Shown: positions 1-9,900 of the stretch, in pieces
How the letters are laid out: the number at the start of each line of letters is the position of its first letter
Position numbering within the stretch: position 1 is the stretch's first letter
NCBI GenBank assembly: GCA_963669315.1
Contig: OY770021.1
Coordinates: 2,852,001 to 2,916,000, forward strand
Reading direction: 5' to 3'
Origin: SZUA-547 sp963669315
GTDB taxonomy: Bacteria; Pseudomonadota; Alphaproteobacteria; Rhodobacterales; Rhodobacteraceae
DNA length: 64,000 bases
The notes under the pieces: model-generated
Told to the model about the DNA's origin: nothing
Database searches by the model: none
What the model saw: the letters and a program-made list of their open reading frames with translations, nothing else
Translations under genes and position numbers: made by a program

Positions 1-198
1 GTTGAAATCAAAAAGTGGAACGATGAGATGCTCTCGCTGTTCCGGTCCACTTGGGAAGAAGTCGCTGCGGAAGAGGCCGCGAATGACACGTTCTTCGCCA
101 AGGTACTGGGCGATCTGACCGAGTTCCGCGACGGCTACGCCGTCTGGAAAGAGAACGCCTTTCTGCCGCGCACGTCTGCTGAGGTGAAAAGCCAGTAA
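1..198 (+). CDS. TRAP transporter substrate-binding protein, DctP family (3' end only)
   Basis: Frame 1 is open from the window edge and stops at TAA 196-198, giving the last 65 residues of a protein. The tail is amphipathic and Trp/Phe-rich (KKWNDEML, FRDGYAVWKENAF), as in the C-terminal helix of periplasmic DctP-type solute receptors. The assignment rests mainly on context: a fused DctQM permease gene follows on the same strand after a strong terminator. The protein would deliver a small organic acid to that permease in the periplasm. The adjacent D-lactate dehydrogenase makes a 2-hydroxy acid a reasonable guess for the ligand, but the binding pocket is outside the window. Confidence 0.75.
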   Translation, partial: VEIKKWNDEMLSLFRSTWEEVAAEEAANDTFFAKVLGDLTEFRDGYAVWKENAFLPRTSAEVKSQ

Positions 199-247
199 TC
201 GGCGATCCTTCGGCCCGGCTCCAAACCGGGTCGCCAATCCCCCCTTG

Positions 248-283
248 CCGGGCGGCCGCGCCGTCGGTCGCCCGGTTTTTTTT
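248..283 (+). terminator. Rho-independent terminator between dctP and dctQM
   Basis: Arms CCGGGCG (248-254) and CGCCCGG (269-275) pair perfectly and are followed by eight T residues (276-283). It lies 49 bases after the dctP stop and 45 bases before the permease ATG, so it probably makes the receptor mRNA more abundant than the permease mRNA through partial read-through. Confidence 0.85.
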
Positions 284-328
284 CGAGAAAGCGCGCAGAG
301 CGCTCAGGAAATAGAGGAAACCCCGGGA

Positions 329-2398
329 ATGTCGCACGAACTCAATATCCCCGCCGACGACCCCGTCGAGGTGTTCGAACACATTCTCGAACACGAAGAC
401 ACGGATCGTCAGCCGATCGCCGACGCGCTGGACAAGTTCGTCATCACTGTCGGTCATATCGTGATGTGGGCCAATGCGGCGCTGATCGCCGCGATCATCG
501 CTCAGGTCGGCCTGCGATATCTATTCGACACCAACCTGCCGAAGCTGGACGAAATTCAGTGGCATTTCTACGGCCTGACGACGATGGTCGGCCTGTCATA
601 TGCCTTGGTCAAAGGCAGCCATGTCCGCGTCGATATCCTGCATGTGACGCTGAAGGACAGCGTCAGGCGCGTCATTGAAATCATCGGCGTCGTCGCCCTG
701 CTGGCGCCTTTCATCTATCTTATGATCGATCAGGGCTACGACTATTTTTCGGAATCTCTGCGGGTGAATGAGCGGTCCGACAGCCCCACCGGCCTACCCG
801 CGCGCTGGGTCTTCAAGGCCGTCATTCCGATCAGCTTCGCGCTGCTGGCCGTCGCTGCGCTCGCCCGGATCATCCACGACGTTCATGCATTGATGACCCA
901 AAAACAAGGGCGCGCCGGGGCCGGGTGGGGCCGCGTGCTGCTGGTGATGGCCGGCGCCGCCATCGTCGCCGTTCTTCTCGCCACTCTGGTCGAGACGACC
1001 GAAGAGAAGCTGGTCGTCGCCATGTTCATGACCTTCATCGGTCTCCTGTTCACCGGTTTTCCGGTGGCGTGGGTGCTGGCTGGCGTCGGCGTCCTTTATT
1101 GCGGCGTCGCCTACCTGTTCGACAACGGGATGATGAACTGGACCGGGCTGGAGGAGACCCTGACCGGCCTCGACTATCTGACTCTGGGCGCCGTCGTGAA
1201 CCGGGTCTACGCCACCATGTCGAGCGCGGTTCTGGTCGCCCTGCCAATGTTCATCTTCATGGGGCTGATGCTGGACGAATCCGGTGTCGCCGAGCGGCTG
1301 ATGAACTCCATGCAGCGCCTCTTTGGCACCGCGCGGGGAGGCCTCGCCATCACAGTGACGGCGATTGGCATCATCCTGGCGGCGTCGACCGGCATCATCG
1401 GCGCCTCCGTCGTGCTGTTGGGCGTGTTGTCGCTGCCCGCCATGGTCAATCAGGGCTACTCGAAGCCCCTCGCCACCGGCGCGATCGCCGCTTCGGGCAC
1501 GCTGGGCATCCTGATCCCGCCCTCGATCATGCTGGTCATCATGGCCGACCAGATGGCGCTTTCGGTCGGCGACCTCTTCATGGCCGCACTGTTCCCCGGC
1601 CTGCTGATCGGTGGTCTGTACCTCGTCTACATCCTGGTGGTTGGTCTCGTCAGCCCGTCTTCGGCCCCGGTGCCGGAGGGCGCGAAGGCCCCGGACTGGG
1701 CTGCGGTCAAGGACGTGCTGGTGGCCGTTCTGCCGCCCATCGCGCTGATCTTCTCGGTGCTCGGTTCGATCTTCGCGGGCGTCGCCACGCCGACTGAGGC
1801 GTCGGGCGTCGGCGCGATGGGCGCCACCTTGCTGGCCGTCGCCTATCGCAAGCTGGACCTCAGCAAGCTGAAGAATGTCTGCATCTCGACCTTCAACACC
1901 ACCGCCTACATCTTCGCGATATTCCTCGGCGCGACCGCGTTCTCCTATGTGCTGCGCGAGTTGGGCGGGGATGAGCTGATCGAGAGCATGGTGGCCTCCA
2001 CCGGGCTTGGGCCGCACGGCACGGTGTTCTTCATCCTGTTCATCGTGTTCCTGCTGGGTTTCGTGCTCGATTGGATCGAGATCACGCTGATCGTGTTGCC
2101 GCTGATGCGCCCGATCGTAAACGGGCTTGGCTTGGATATCCCCGGCTTCGATGCGATCGACGAGCCTGCGCTGGTCTGGTTCGTGATACTGGTTGCGGTG
2201 ACGTTGCAGACCTCGTTCCTGACGCCGCCTGTGGGTTTCGCGCTGTTCTACCTGAAGGGCGTCTGCCCGCCAGAGGTGAAGCTGACCGACATCTACAAAG
2301 GCGTGATCCCGTTCGTGCTGCTGCAGCTGACCGGCCTTGCCGCAGTGTTCCTGCTGCCGGAACTCGCGACATGGCTTCCCTCGGTCGCCTTCAAGTGA
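329..2398 (+). CDS. TRAP transporter fused permease, DctQ-DctM
   Basis: A 689-residue inner-membrane protein that imports an organic anion using the sodium or proton gradient and the DctP receptor. Residues about 35-190 form the small four-helix DctQ part. Residues about 225-685 form the large DctM permease with many hydrophobic helices and the typical GLMLDESGVAERL and ATGAIAASGTLGILIPPSI stretches. The two subunits are separate genes in many bacteria; here they are one polypeptide. I chose ATG 329 because GAGGAA (314-319) precedes it; an in-frame ATG at 245 would put the terminator inside the coding region. The next gene starts 10 bases after the stop, so the two are probably co-transcribed. 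Confidence 0.92.
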   Translation: MSHELNIPADDPVEVFEHILEHEDTDRQPIADALDKFVITVGHIVMWANAALIAAIIAQVGLRYLFDTNLPKLDEIQWHFYGLTTMVGLSYALVKGSHVRVDILHVTLKDSVRRVIEIIGVVALLAPFIYLMIDQGYDYFSESLRVNERSDSPTGLPARWVFKAVIPISFALLAVAALARIIHDVHALMTQKQGRAGAGWGRVLLVMAGAAIVAVLLATLVETTEEKLVVAMFMTFIGLLFTGFPVAWVLAGVGVLYCGVAYLFDNGMMNWTGLEETLTGLDYLTLGAVVNRVYATMSSAVLVALPMFIFMGLMLDESGVAERLMNSMQRLFGTARGGLAITVTAIGIILAASTGIIGASVVLLGVLSLPAMVNQGYSKPLATGAIAASGTLGILIPPSIMLVIMADQMALSVGDLFMAALFPGLLIGGLYLVYILVVGLVSPSSAPVPEGAKAPDWAAVKDVLVAVLPPIALIFSVLGSIFAGVATPTEASGVGAMGATLLAVAYRKLDLSKLKNVCISTFNTTAYIFAIFLGATAFSYVLRELGGDELIESMVASTGLGPHGTVFFILFIVFLLGFVLDWIEITLIVLPLMRPIVNGLGLDIPGFDAIDEPALVWFVILVAVTLQTSFLTPPVGFALFYLKGVCPPEVKLTDIYKGVIPFVLLQLTGLAAVFLLPELATWLPSVAFK

Positions 2399-2408
2399 GG
2401 ATGGATTG

Positions 2409-4109
2409 ATGGCTGACGCATTAGCTGACCAACTCGCCGTTATCGTGGGCGCGCGAAACGTGGTCACGGACAAGGTGAGGTCCGAGCGGTACCGCAAGGG
2501 GTTTCGCTCGGGCGGGGGAGAGGCGGAAGCCGTTGTTTTCCCCCACACGTTGCTGGAGCTTTGGAAGGTGCTGCAGGCCTGCGTGGCGGCGAACCGCATC
2601 GTCATCATGCAGGCCGCCAATACCGGCCTGACCGAGGGGTCCACGCCAAAAGGCGAATATGACCGCAACGTCGTCATCATCAACACGCTGAAGCTGGACA
2701 AGCTCCATGTGCTGAAAGACGGCAAGCAGATCATCTCCCACCCCGGCGGCACGCTCTACAAGTTGGAGAAGCTGCTGGCGCCTTTTGGCCGGCAGCCCCA
2801 TTCGGTGATCGGTTCGTCCTGCATCGGCGCTTCGGTCATTGGCGGGGTTTGCAACAACTCGGGCGGCTCGCTGGTTCAGCGCGGCCCGGCCTATACCGAG
2901 TTGTCGCTCTACGCCCAACTGCATGAGGATGGAACGCTTGAGCTTGTGAACCACCTTGGGATCGATCTCGGCGACACGCCCGAGGAGATCCTGACCCGGC
3001 TGGAGAAGGGCGATTTCACCGACGCGGATGTGCGGGACGACGCCGGACGCGGCTCTGACGACAGCTATCCCGACCGCGTGCGCGACGTGGATGCCTCTTC
3101 GCCCGCCCGCTATAACGCGGATCCCGGACGCCTTTACGAGACCTCAGGCTGCGCTGGCAAGCTGGGCGTCTTCGTGGTGCGGCTCGACACCTTCCCGGCG
3201 GAGACCGGCGACAAGGTCTACTACATCGGAACCAACGATCCCTCAGAGCTGACCGAAATGCGACGCCGGATCCTGACCGAATGTCCGGAACTGCCGATCA
3301 GCGGCGAATATCTGCATCGGGATTGCTTCGACATCGCCCGTCGCTACGGCAAGGACACGCTGCTGATGATCCACTGGCTTGGCACGGATTTCCTGCCGGC
3401 CATGTTCACCCTGAAGGGGCAGATCGATGCGAGGCTGAATAAGCTTTACTTCCTGCCCAGCAATCTTGTGGACAAGAGCCTGCAGTTTTTCAGTCGCATG
3501 ATGCCAGAGGCGCTGCCCAAGCGAATGCTGAAGTTTCGGGAGGCATACGAACACCATCTGATCCTGAAGATGGGCGCGGGCGCGGCGGATCAGGCCGAAA
3601 CGGTGTTGAACGATGTTTTTGGCGGAGAGGGCTGGTTCCTCTGCGACGAGAAAGAGGCCAAGAAGGCAATGCTGCACCGCTTCGCCGCGGCAGGCGCCGC
3701 CGTGCGCTATCAGGCGGTGCATGAGTCGCAAGTGGAGGACATAATTGCGCTCGATATCGCGCTCCGCCGCAATGATCGTGACTGGCTGGAGGTTTTGCCG
3801 GAGGAGATCGAGAAGGATCTCGTCGCCAAGCTCTATTACGGGCATTTCTTCTGCCACGTATTCCATCAGGACTATGCAGTGCGAAAGGGCGCGGATCCGA
3901 AGGCGATCAAGCAGAAGATGCTCGCGCTGCTGGACACGCGCGGCGCTGAATACCCGGCCGAGCATAATGTGGGGCATCTCTATGATGCGAAGCCGGAACT
4001 GGCGGCGTTCTATGAGAAGCTCGATCCGACCAACTCGTTCAACCCCGGAATCGGCAAGACCTCCAAGCAGAGGCGTGTGGTTGAGCGCGTGCATGCTGGC
4101 TGCTGCTGA
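2409..4109 (+). CDS. dld: D-lactate dehydrogenase, membrane-associated FAD enzyme (Dld type)
   Basis: A 566-residue flavoprotein, close to the usual length of respiratory Dld, which oxidises D-lactate to pyruvate and passes electrons to quinone at the cytoplasmic membrane. The N-terminal half is a PCMH-type FAD domain: GGTLYKLEKLLAPFGRQPHS, then GSSCIGASVIGGVCNNSGGS at about residues 135-155. The C-terminal half has the Dld membrane-binding cap (LKGQIDARLNKLYFLPSN, FREAYEHHLILKM, HVFHQDY). ATG 2409 follows GTGAGG at the preceding stop. The same-strand TRAP genes suggest an uptake-plus-oxidation unit for D-lactate or a related 2-hydroxy acid. Substrate identity is inferred from family resemblance; a related 2-hydroxyacid dehydrogenase is the alternative. 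Confidence 0.87.
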   Translation: MADALADQLAVIVGARNVVTDKVRSERYRKGFRSGGGEAEAVVFPHTLLELWKVLQACVAANRIVIMQAANTGLTEGSTPKGEYDRNVVIINTLKLDKLHVLKDGKQIISHPGGTLYKLEKLLAPFGRQPHSVIGSSCIGASVIGGVCNNSGGSLVQRGPAYTELSLYAQLHEDGTLELVNHLGIDLGDTPEEILTRLEKGDFTDADVRDDAGRGSDDSYPDRVRDVDASSPARYNADPGRLYETSGCAGKLGVFVVRLDTFPAETGDKVYYIGTNDPSELTEMRRRILTECPELPISGEYLHRDCFDIARRYGKDTLLMIHWLGTDFLPAMFTLKGQIDARLNKLYFLPSNLVDKSLQFFSRMMPEALPKRMLKFREAYEHHLILKMGAGAADQAETVLNDVFGGEGWFLCDEKEAKKAMLHRFAAAGAAVRYQAVHESQVEDIIALDIALRRNDRDWLEVLPEEIEKDLVAKLYYGHFFCHVFHQDYAVRKGADPKAIKQKMLALLDTRGAEYPAEHNVGHLYDAKPELAAFYEKLDPTNSFNPGIGKTSKQRRVVERVHAGCC

Positions 4110-4266
4110 ACCCGCTTTGGGTAAGAATGCGCTATATTAACGGGTGATAGAGGCGACCCGGACGCTCTAAAGGCTTGTTCGAGGTCAATGCGATCCGCCT
4201 CCTGGAACTTCAGAGTCGCCTTGAATAGACGCGGCGCCATGCGCGCCGCCCGGCCAAGGTCGTCAC

Positions 4267-6189
4267 ATGGCGAGAAAAGGACCAATGCGCCAGAACCGTG
4301 GAAGCGGGGGCTCCGACAAAGTTCCCGCGCCGGGTCCGATTTGGTTCTTCGTCACCTTCGCGCTGATTGCGTTCATTTTCTTCCGCTCTCTGGAGACCGG
4401 CGAAAGCGGCGCCGACCCGCGCACCATCCCCTATACCGAGTTCAAATCGCTGGTCGCGGACCGCGCCATCGTGCGGGTCGAAATCGACAATAGAGAGATA
4501 ACCGCGACCGAAGGGGCCGCAGGTTTCGCGGCCGATGGCTTGGTCGACCCGACCTTGCGCAGCATCGCCCCGCCCGATGGCGACCCCGATCTGTTGCCGT
4601 TGCTGGAGGCGAACGGCGTCATCGTGGAATTCGCCAAGCCACGCGACGATTCCGCCTGGATCTACCTGCTGCCGTGGCTGGTCCTGATCGCATTCTACAT
4701 CTGGATCACGCGCCGGATGGCGAAAAGCATGGGCGGTTTTGGCGGCCTTCCTCGGGGACTTGGCGACATCATCGGCGGCGGCGCCGCCAAAGAGCGGGAT
4801 CCGGGAGAGCGCGTAACGTTCAAGGATGTCGCCGGGCAGGATTCGGCGAAGCAGGAGGTCGCGGAGCTCGTCGAGTTTCTGCGTGATCCTGAGCGGTTTC
4901 GGGTCGTCGGCGCACAAGCGCCTCGCGGCGTGCTTCTGGTCGGGCCGCCCGGTACGGGTAAAACGTTGTTAGCGCGGGCGCTGGCGGGGGAGGCAGACGT
5001 GCCGTTTTTCTCCACCTCAGGCTCGGAGTTCATAGAGGTGTTCGTAGGCGTCGGCGCGTCGCGGGTGCGAAAGATGTTCGAGGAAGCGCGGGAACGCGCG
5101 CCCGCGATCATCTTCATCGATGAGCTGGACTCGATCGGCCGGGTGCGCGGCACGGGTCTTGGCGGCGGCCATGACGAGCGTGAGCAGACGTTAAACCAGA
5201 TCCTCGCCGAACTGGACGGGTTCTCAGGGCGCGAAGCGGTCGTCGTGCTGGCCGCCACCAACCGGCCCGACGTGCTGGACCCGGCGCTGTTGCGGCCGGG
5301 GCGCTTCGACCGGCATGTCTCGCTGGAGTTGCCGGACAAGAACGCGCGTCGCGCAATCCTGGATGTCCATATCAAACACACGCCGTTGGCGATGGATGTG
5401 GATCTGGACGCGGTGGCGGCGGGTACGCCGGGGTTTTCCGGCGCTGATATCAAGAACCTGATCAATGAATCGGCGATCACCGCCGCACGCGAGGGGGCTA
5501 CAGAGGTCTCAATGCGCCATATGGACGAAGCGCGCGACAAGGTGATGCTGGGCACGGTTCGCACGCTGGCTATCCAGCCCAGCGAAAAGCATCGGCTTGC
5601 GGTCCATGAAGCCGGACACACCGCGGCGGCGCATTTCCTGCCGAAGGCGGACCCGCTTTATAAAGTGACGATCATTCCTCGCGGACGCAGCTTGGGCGGC
5701 ACGCACATGCTGCCGGAGGAGGAGCGCCACACTCTGCCGGAGGACTATCTGCGCGCGACGCTGGCGGTGACTTTGGCGGGAAGGGCGGCCGAGAAGATCT
5801 TCCTTGGCACGGTCAGCTCCGGCGCCGACGACGATATTCGCCGCGCCACGCAGACCGCGCGGGCGATGGTGTCGCGTTGGGGCATGTCGGAGGAGATCGG
5901 TCCTGTCGATCTGCGGGACAGCGATGAACATCCCTTCCTCGGGCGAGAGATCGCGCATCCTCGCCGTTTTGCGGACAAGACCGCGGCGAAGGTGGACGAG
6001 GACGTCGCCAAATTGTTGCGCGAGGCCGAGGCGACGGCTGCGAAGGCGATCGAGGAGCACCGACCTAAAGTGGAGGCGCTGATCGCGCAGTTGGAGCGGG
6101 AAGAGATTCTGGACCGCGATCAGATCGAAGCGTGTCTGGGCGAAGCAAACCTGCCGGATGCGCCGGCACGTATCATCGGAACCGGTTAG
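4267..6189 (+). CDS. ftsH: FtsH-like ATP-dependent zinc metalloprotease
   Basis: A 640-residue membrane-anchored AAA protease that extracts and degrades membrane and short-lived proteins. It has two N-terminal membrane segments (about 24-42 and 133-152) around a periplasmic region. Walker A is GPPGTGKT with Lys232, Walker B is IIFIDELDSIG and the second region of homology includes LLRPGRFDR. The zinc site is HEAGH with His447, Glu448 and His451; an Asp in SGADDDIRRAT is the probable third ligand. The length matches standard FtsH, but the linker after the second helix and the short C-terminus look divergent, so this may be a second copy. ATG 4267 follows AAGG (4256-4259); ATG 4285 is an alternative preceded by AAAAGGA. 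It converges with the tetR gene. Confidence 0.92.
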   Translation: MARKGPMRQNRGSGGSDKVPAPGPIWFFVTFALIAFIFFRSLETGESGADPRTIPYTEFKSLVADRAIVRVEIDNREITATEGAAGFAADGLVDPTLRSIAPPDGDPDLLPLLEANGVIVEFAKPRDDSAWIYLLPWLVLIAFYIWITRRMAKSMGGFGGLPRGLGDIIGGGAAKERDPGERVTFKDVAGQDSAKQEVAELVEFLRDPERFRVVGAQAPRGVLLVGPPGTGKTLLARALAGEADVPFFSTSGSEFIEVFVGVGASRVRKMFEEARERAPAIIFIDELDSIGRVRGTGLGGGHDEREQTLNQILAELDGFSGREAVVVLAATNRPDVLDPALLRPGRFDRHVSLELPDKNARRAILDVHIKHTPLAMDVDLDAVAAGTPGFSGADIKNLINESAITAAREGATEVSMRHMDEARDKVMLGTVRTLAIQPSEKHRLAVHEAGHTAAAHFLPKADPLYKVTIIPRGRSLGGTHMLPEEERHTLPEDYLRATLAVTLAGRAAEKIFLGTVSSGADDDIRRATQTARAMVSRWGMSEEIGPVDLRDSDEHPFLGREIAHPRRFADKTAAKVDEDVAKLLREAEATAAKAIEEHRPKVEALIAQLEREEILDRDQIEACLGEANLPDAPARIIGTG

Positions 6190-6224
6190 GCGAAGGTAGA
6201 CGAAACGGGGCGGGCGGCTCTGCG

Positions 6225-6845
6225 CTAGCTTGGCGCCTGCGATTGAAGCCCTCGGACCATGGCTCCAACGACGATATCGAGTTGATCGCTTAGCTGTTCG
6301 AATGATTGCTCTGCGAGACGTTCCTCGACGCCCAGCGATACGACGCCATGGACGGCGGAGAAGATGGTGCGTCCCAGAACCTGCCGTTTCTCGGCGGGCA
6401 TGTCGGGCAACAGGCGCTGCAACGGCGTCGCGACGTGGGAGAACAGCTCCTCTTTCAATTCCCGATACCAATCCGGCAGCTCTCGAGATTCCGTCAGCCG
6501 GTGCTGGAACACCGCTTGCCATCGGTTTCGGTTGTCACGAGCGAACTCCAAATAGGCGCGCGCCTGGTTGGTGAGATTCTGAAACGCCTCGTCCGGGGTG
6601 GCCGGATTCGGCGTCGTCATGGCGGACGTCACCTTCTCTCCGAGTTCCGACAGGGTCTGCGCGTTCACCGCCAGGATAAGAGCGTCAAGGTCGGGGAAGA
6701 TATTATAGATCTGGCCGACCGAGCACTTCACCTCGGTCGCCAGCGCCCTGGCGCGAAGCGCGTCCAGCCCGTCCTGCGCAACAGTCCGCTCCGCCGCCTG
6801 CAATAGTCGTTTGCGCAGCTCCAAGCGTCTTTGATCTGGTTTCAT
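6225..6845 (-). CDS. TetR/AcrR family transcriptional repressor
   Basis: A 206-residue one-component regulator. The N-terminal helix-turn-helix lies in about residues 10-55 (AAERTVAQDGLDALRARALA, then VKCSVGQIYNIFPDLDALIL), followed by an all-helical ligand domain. ATG 6845 is preferred over the upstream in-frame ATG 6878 because AGGCGG precedes it and the upstream ATG lies inside an operator palindrome. The gene is divergent from the phospholipid acyltransferase fusion, and three near-identical 15-bp palindromes lie between them. It therefore very probably represses itself and the fusion gene, perhaps in response to a fatty acyl compound; the ligand is inference. Confidence 0.88.
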   Translation of the reverse strand: MKPDQRRLELRKRLLQAAERTVAQDGLDALRARALATEVKCSVGQIYNIFPDLDALILAVNAQTLSELGEKVTSAMTTPNPATPDEAFQNLTNQARAYLEFARDNRNRWQAVFQHRLTESRELPDWYRELKEELFSHVATPLQRLLPDMPAEKRQVLGRTIFSAVHGVVSLGVEERLAEQSFEQLSDQLDIVVGAMVRGLQSQAPS

Positions 6846-6863
6846 GTCATTACCGCCTAAATC

Positions 6864-6931
6864 ATGAACAACGTTCATTTTTTATTGAACATCGTTCAAA
6901 CACGTGCTACATGCTCATGAACGATGTTCAT
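6864..6931. promoter_or_regulatory. Three phased TetR-type operators in the divergent promoter
   Basis: Three 15-bp palindromes: ATGAACAACGTTCAT (6864-6878), TTGAACATCGTTCAA (6885-6899) and ATGAACGATGTTCAT (6917-6931). All have the pattern TGAAC-N3-GTTCA. Their centres are 21 and 32 bp apart, about two and three helical turns, so bound dimers would sit on one face. TTGAAC (6885-6890) with TACATG (6908-6913) is a possible -35/-10 pair for the rightward gene. Confidence 0.85.
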
Positions 6932-6944
6932 AAAGGTTGGTGAA

Positions 6945-9900
6945 ATGAAACTCAAGCGCGGGGAAAACATGCCTCCCAAGCTGACGGATTTCGCGCCAGC
7001 GACTGCCGAAACGGACTTTAGCCGGACTCACATGGGCCAGAAAATGACACAGAATATGTTGACGTCGCGGCGGTTCCTGCCGCTGTTCCTCTGCCAGTTT
7101 TTCGCCGCGCTGAACGACAATTTCGTCAAAGCGGCGCTGGTGTTTCTGATCCTGTTCTCTGCGGATCTCGCCCAGGGTCCGGCGCTGGTCTCCGTCGCGG
7201 GCGCGGTTTTCATCGCGCCCTATTTCATCCTGTCGGCGCTGGGCGGACAGATCGCCGACAAGTTCGACAAGGCGATGCTCGCCCGTCGGCTGAAGCTCTT
7301 CGAGATCGTCGTTGCGCTGATCGCCGCCGCCGGTTTCGCATTGAACTCGGTGCCACTGCTGATGACGGCGCTGGCGATGACCGGCGCTCTGTCCGCGCTG
7401 TTCAGCCCGGTCAAGTACAGCATTCTGCCGGAACAGCTTGGCGCGCATGAACTGACCGCAGGCAACGCCATGTTCGAGGGTGCGACCTTCGCCGCCATCT
7501 TGTTAGGCGCCGCGGTGGGCGGCGTGCTCAGCGAAGCGGTCGCTCCGGTGATCGTTTCAACAGCGATGGTGGCGATCGCGTTGGCGTCCTATGGGTTCGC
7601 ATGCCTGATCCCATCCTCGGCGAGCGGGGCGCCGCAGTTGACGGTCGACCGAAACCCCATGACCTCGACCATGCGCATCGTTCGCTCGGTTCGGAAAACG
7701 CCGCGCCTTTGGACCGGAGCGGTTATCGTTTCCTGGTTCTGGCTGCTGGGCGCGGTCATGCTGTCGATCATTCCGTCCATCGTGAAGGACGTGTTCGGCG
7801 GCGCGCAAGAGCTGGTGTCCGCCTGCCTCGCGCTCTTTGTGTTCGGGATCGGCGCCGGGTCGTTTCTGGCCGCTCAGGCCAGCCAGAGGCGGCCCAATCT
7901 GGGCGTCGTGCCGCTGGCCGCGTTCGCCATGGCGGCGTTCGGGCTGGATCTGGCTTTGCAAGTGAGCCGCGCGCCGGCGGGCATGGCGATGTCGGCGATG
8001 GATCTGCTCACGACTTCTGAAGGTCGCCGGCTGGCCGTCGATCTGTTCGGGCTGGCGGCCTCTGGCGGCTTGTTCGTTGTGCCGTCTTTCGCCGCCGTGC
8101 AATCCTGGGCCGCGCCGGACCAACGCGCGCGCGTGGTGGCGGCTGTCAATATCGTCTCCGCCGCTTTCATGGCCGCGGCTGGCCTCGCCGTTGCGGCGGC
8201 GCAGGCTATGGGCGCCGCGTTCGACTCGCTGCTGAGAGTTCTGGTGATCGGCAACCTTGCCGCCATCGTGCTGGTGCTGAAGGCCTGGGGGCGCGAGGTC
8301 ATGCGGGATCTCGGCGCCGCCGTATTTCGGGTGCTGTTCCGGGTGAAGGTGAAGGGGATGGAGAACCTGCCGGAAGCTGGCGAGCCGGTGATTATCGCGC
8401 CCAATCATGTCAGCCTTCTGGACGGCCCCTTGTTGCGGTGTTTCCTGCCGATCGATCCCACATTCGCGGTTCACGCAGGCTGGGCGGACAAGTGGTGGAT
8501 GCGGCTGCTCTTGTCCGGGCTGGCGCATCAGAAAGTAGATTTTTCGCAGCCCGCCACTGCAATGCGGCTGGTGCGGATCGTGAAGTCGGGCGAGCCGCTG
8601 GTGATCTTTCCAGAAGGCCGCATCTCCGTCACCGGCCAGTTGATGAAGGTCTATGACGGCGTTGCGATGATCGCAGAGAAGACCGGCGCGCATGTCGTGC
8701 CGGTGCGCATCGACGGCGCCGAGCGGTCGGTGCTGAGCTATCTTAGGCAGGGTCAGGTTCGCAAAGCGCTGTTCCCGCGCATCACCGTGACTATCGAAGA
8801 ACCGGTTCTGTTGACGGCGCGCGTCGCTGCGCAGGGCAAACAGGTGCGTCGGTCGGCGACTCGGGCGCTTCAGGACGCGATGACGGAAACTGCGGTCCGT
8901 TCGATGTTCCACGAAGGAACGCTGTTCGAGGCCCTGTCAGACGCCATGACGACGCGCGACGCCGGAAAGCCGATCGTCGAGGATGCGATGGGCGCCCAGT
9001 TGACCTATCGCCAGTTGATCCGGGCGGCGCAGGTGTTGGGCCGCAAGCTGGAGCCCTTGGCCAAGGAGCGGGAGAATGTCGGCGTGATGCTGCCGAATTC
9101 GGCGGGCGCCGCGGTCACCTTCTTCGCGCTTCAGAGCATTGCGCGCGTGCCGGCCATGCTGAACTTCACCGCTGGCGCCGCCAGTCTGGAAAGCTGCTGT
9201 CGCGCGGCGGAGGTCAGGACGGTTCTGACCTCGCGGGCGTTCATCGAAAAGGCGCAGCTGGATGATGTCATCGAGCAGATCTCGCGCGATCGTCAGATCA
9301 TCTATCTGGAGGATGTAAAGGAGAGCGTGACGCTGACGGACAAGATCCACGGCCTCATCCGGGGGTCCGCGCCGCGCGTGGCTCAGCAGCCGGACGATCC
9401 CGCCGTCATTCTGTTTACATCCGGTTCGGAAGGCGCGCCCAAAGGCGTCGTGCTGTCCCACCGAAATCTTCTGACGAATGTCGCGCAGTCGCTGATGCGA
9501 GTCGATGTGAACGGGGAGGACAAAGTCTTCAACGTGCTGCCCGTGTTTCACTCCTTCGGGCTGACGGCGGGGCTGGTGATGCCGTTGCTGGCGGGCGTGC
9601 CGGTGTTCCTCTACCCGTCGCCGCTGCATTACCGGATCGTGCCGGAGCTGATCTATCAGTCCAACGCCACGATCCTGTTCGGCACCAACACCTTCCTGGC
9701 GGGATACGCCCGGACGGCCCACGCTTACGATTTCCGCGCGCTGAGGCTGGTTCTGGCCGGCGCCGAGCCCGTCCGCGCTGAAACCCGCGCGCTCTATATG
9801 GAGCGGTTCGGCGTGCGGATTCTGGAGGGGTACGGCGTCACGGAAACCGCCCCGGTGCTCGCGCTCAACACGCCGCTGGAGAACCGCGCCGGAACCGTGG

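Noticed and set aside
794..2752. 652-residue open frame on the - strand opposite dctQM and dld
   Set aside because: Composition is Asp/Arg/His/Gln-rich with no domain, typical of the antisense of high-GC coding DNA. The + strand frame has clear TRAP and Dld motifs.
6924..6944. ATG 6924 as the start of the acyltransferase fusion
   Set aside because: It lies inside an operator palindrome and has no RBS; ATG 6945 has AAAGG at good spacing.
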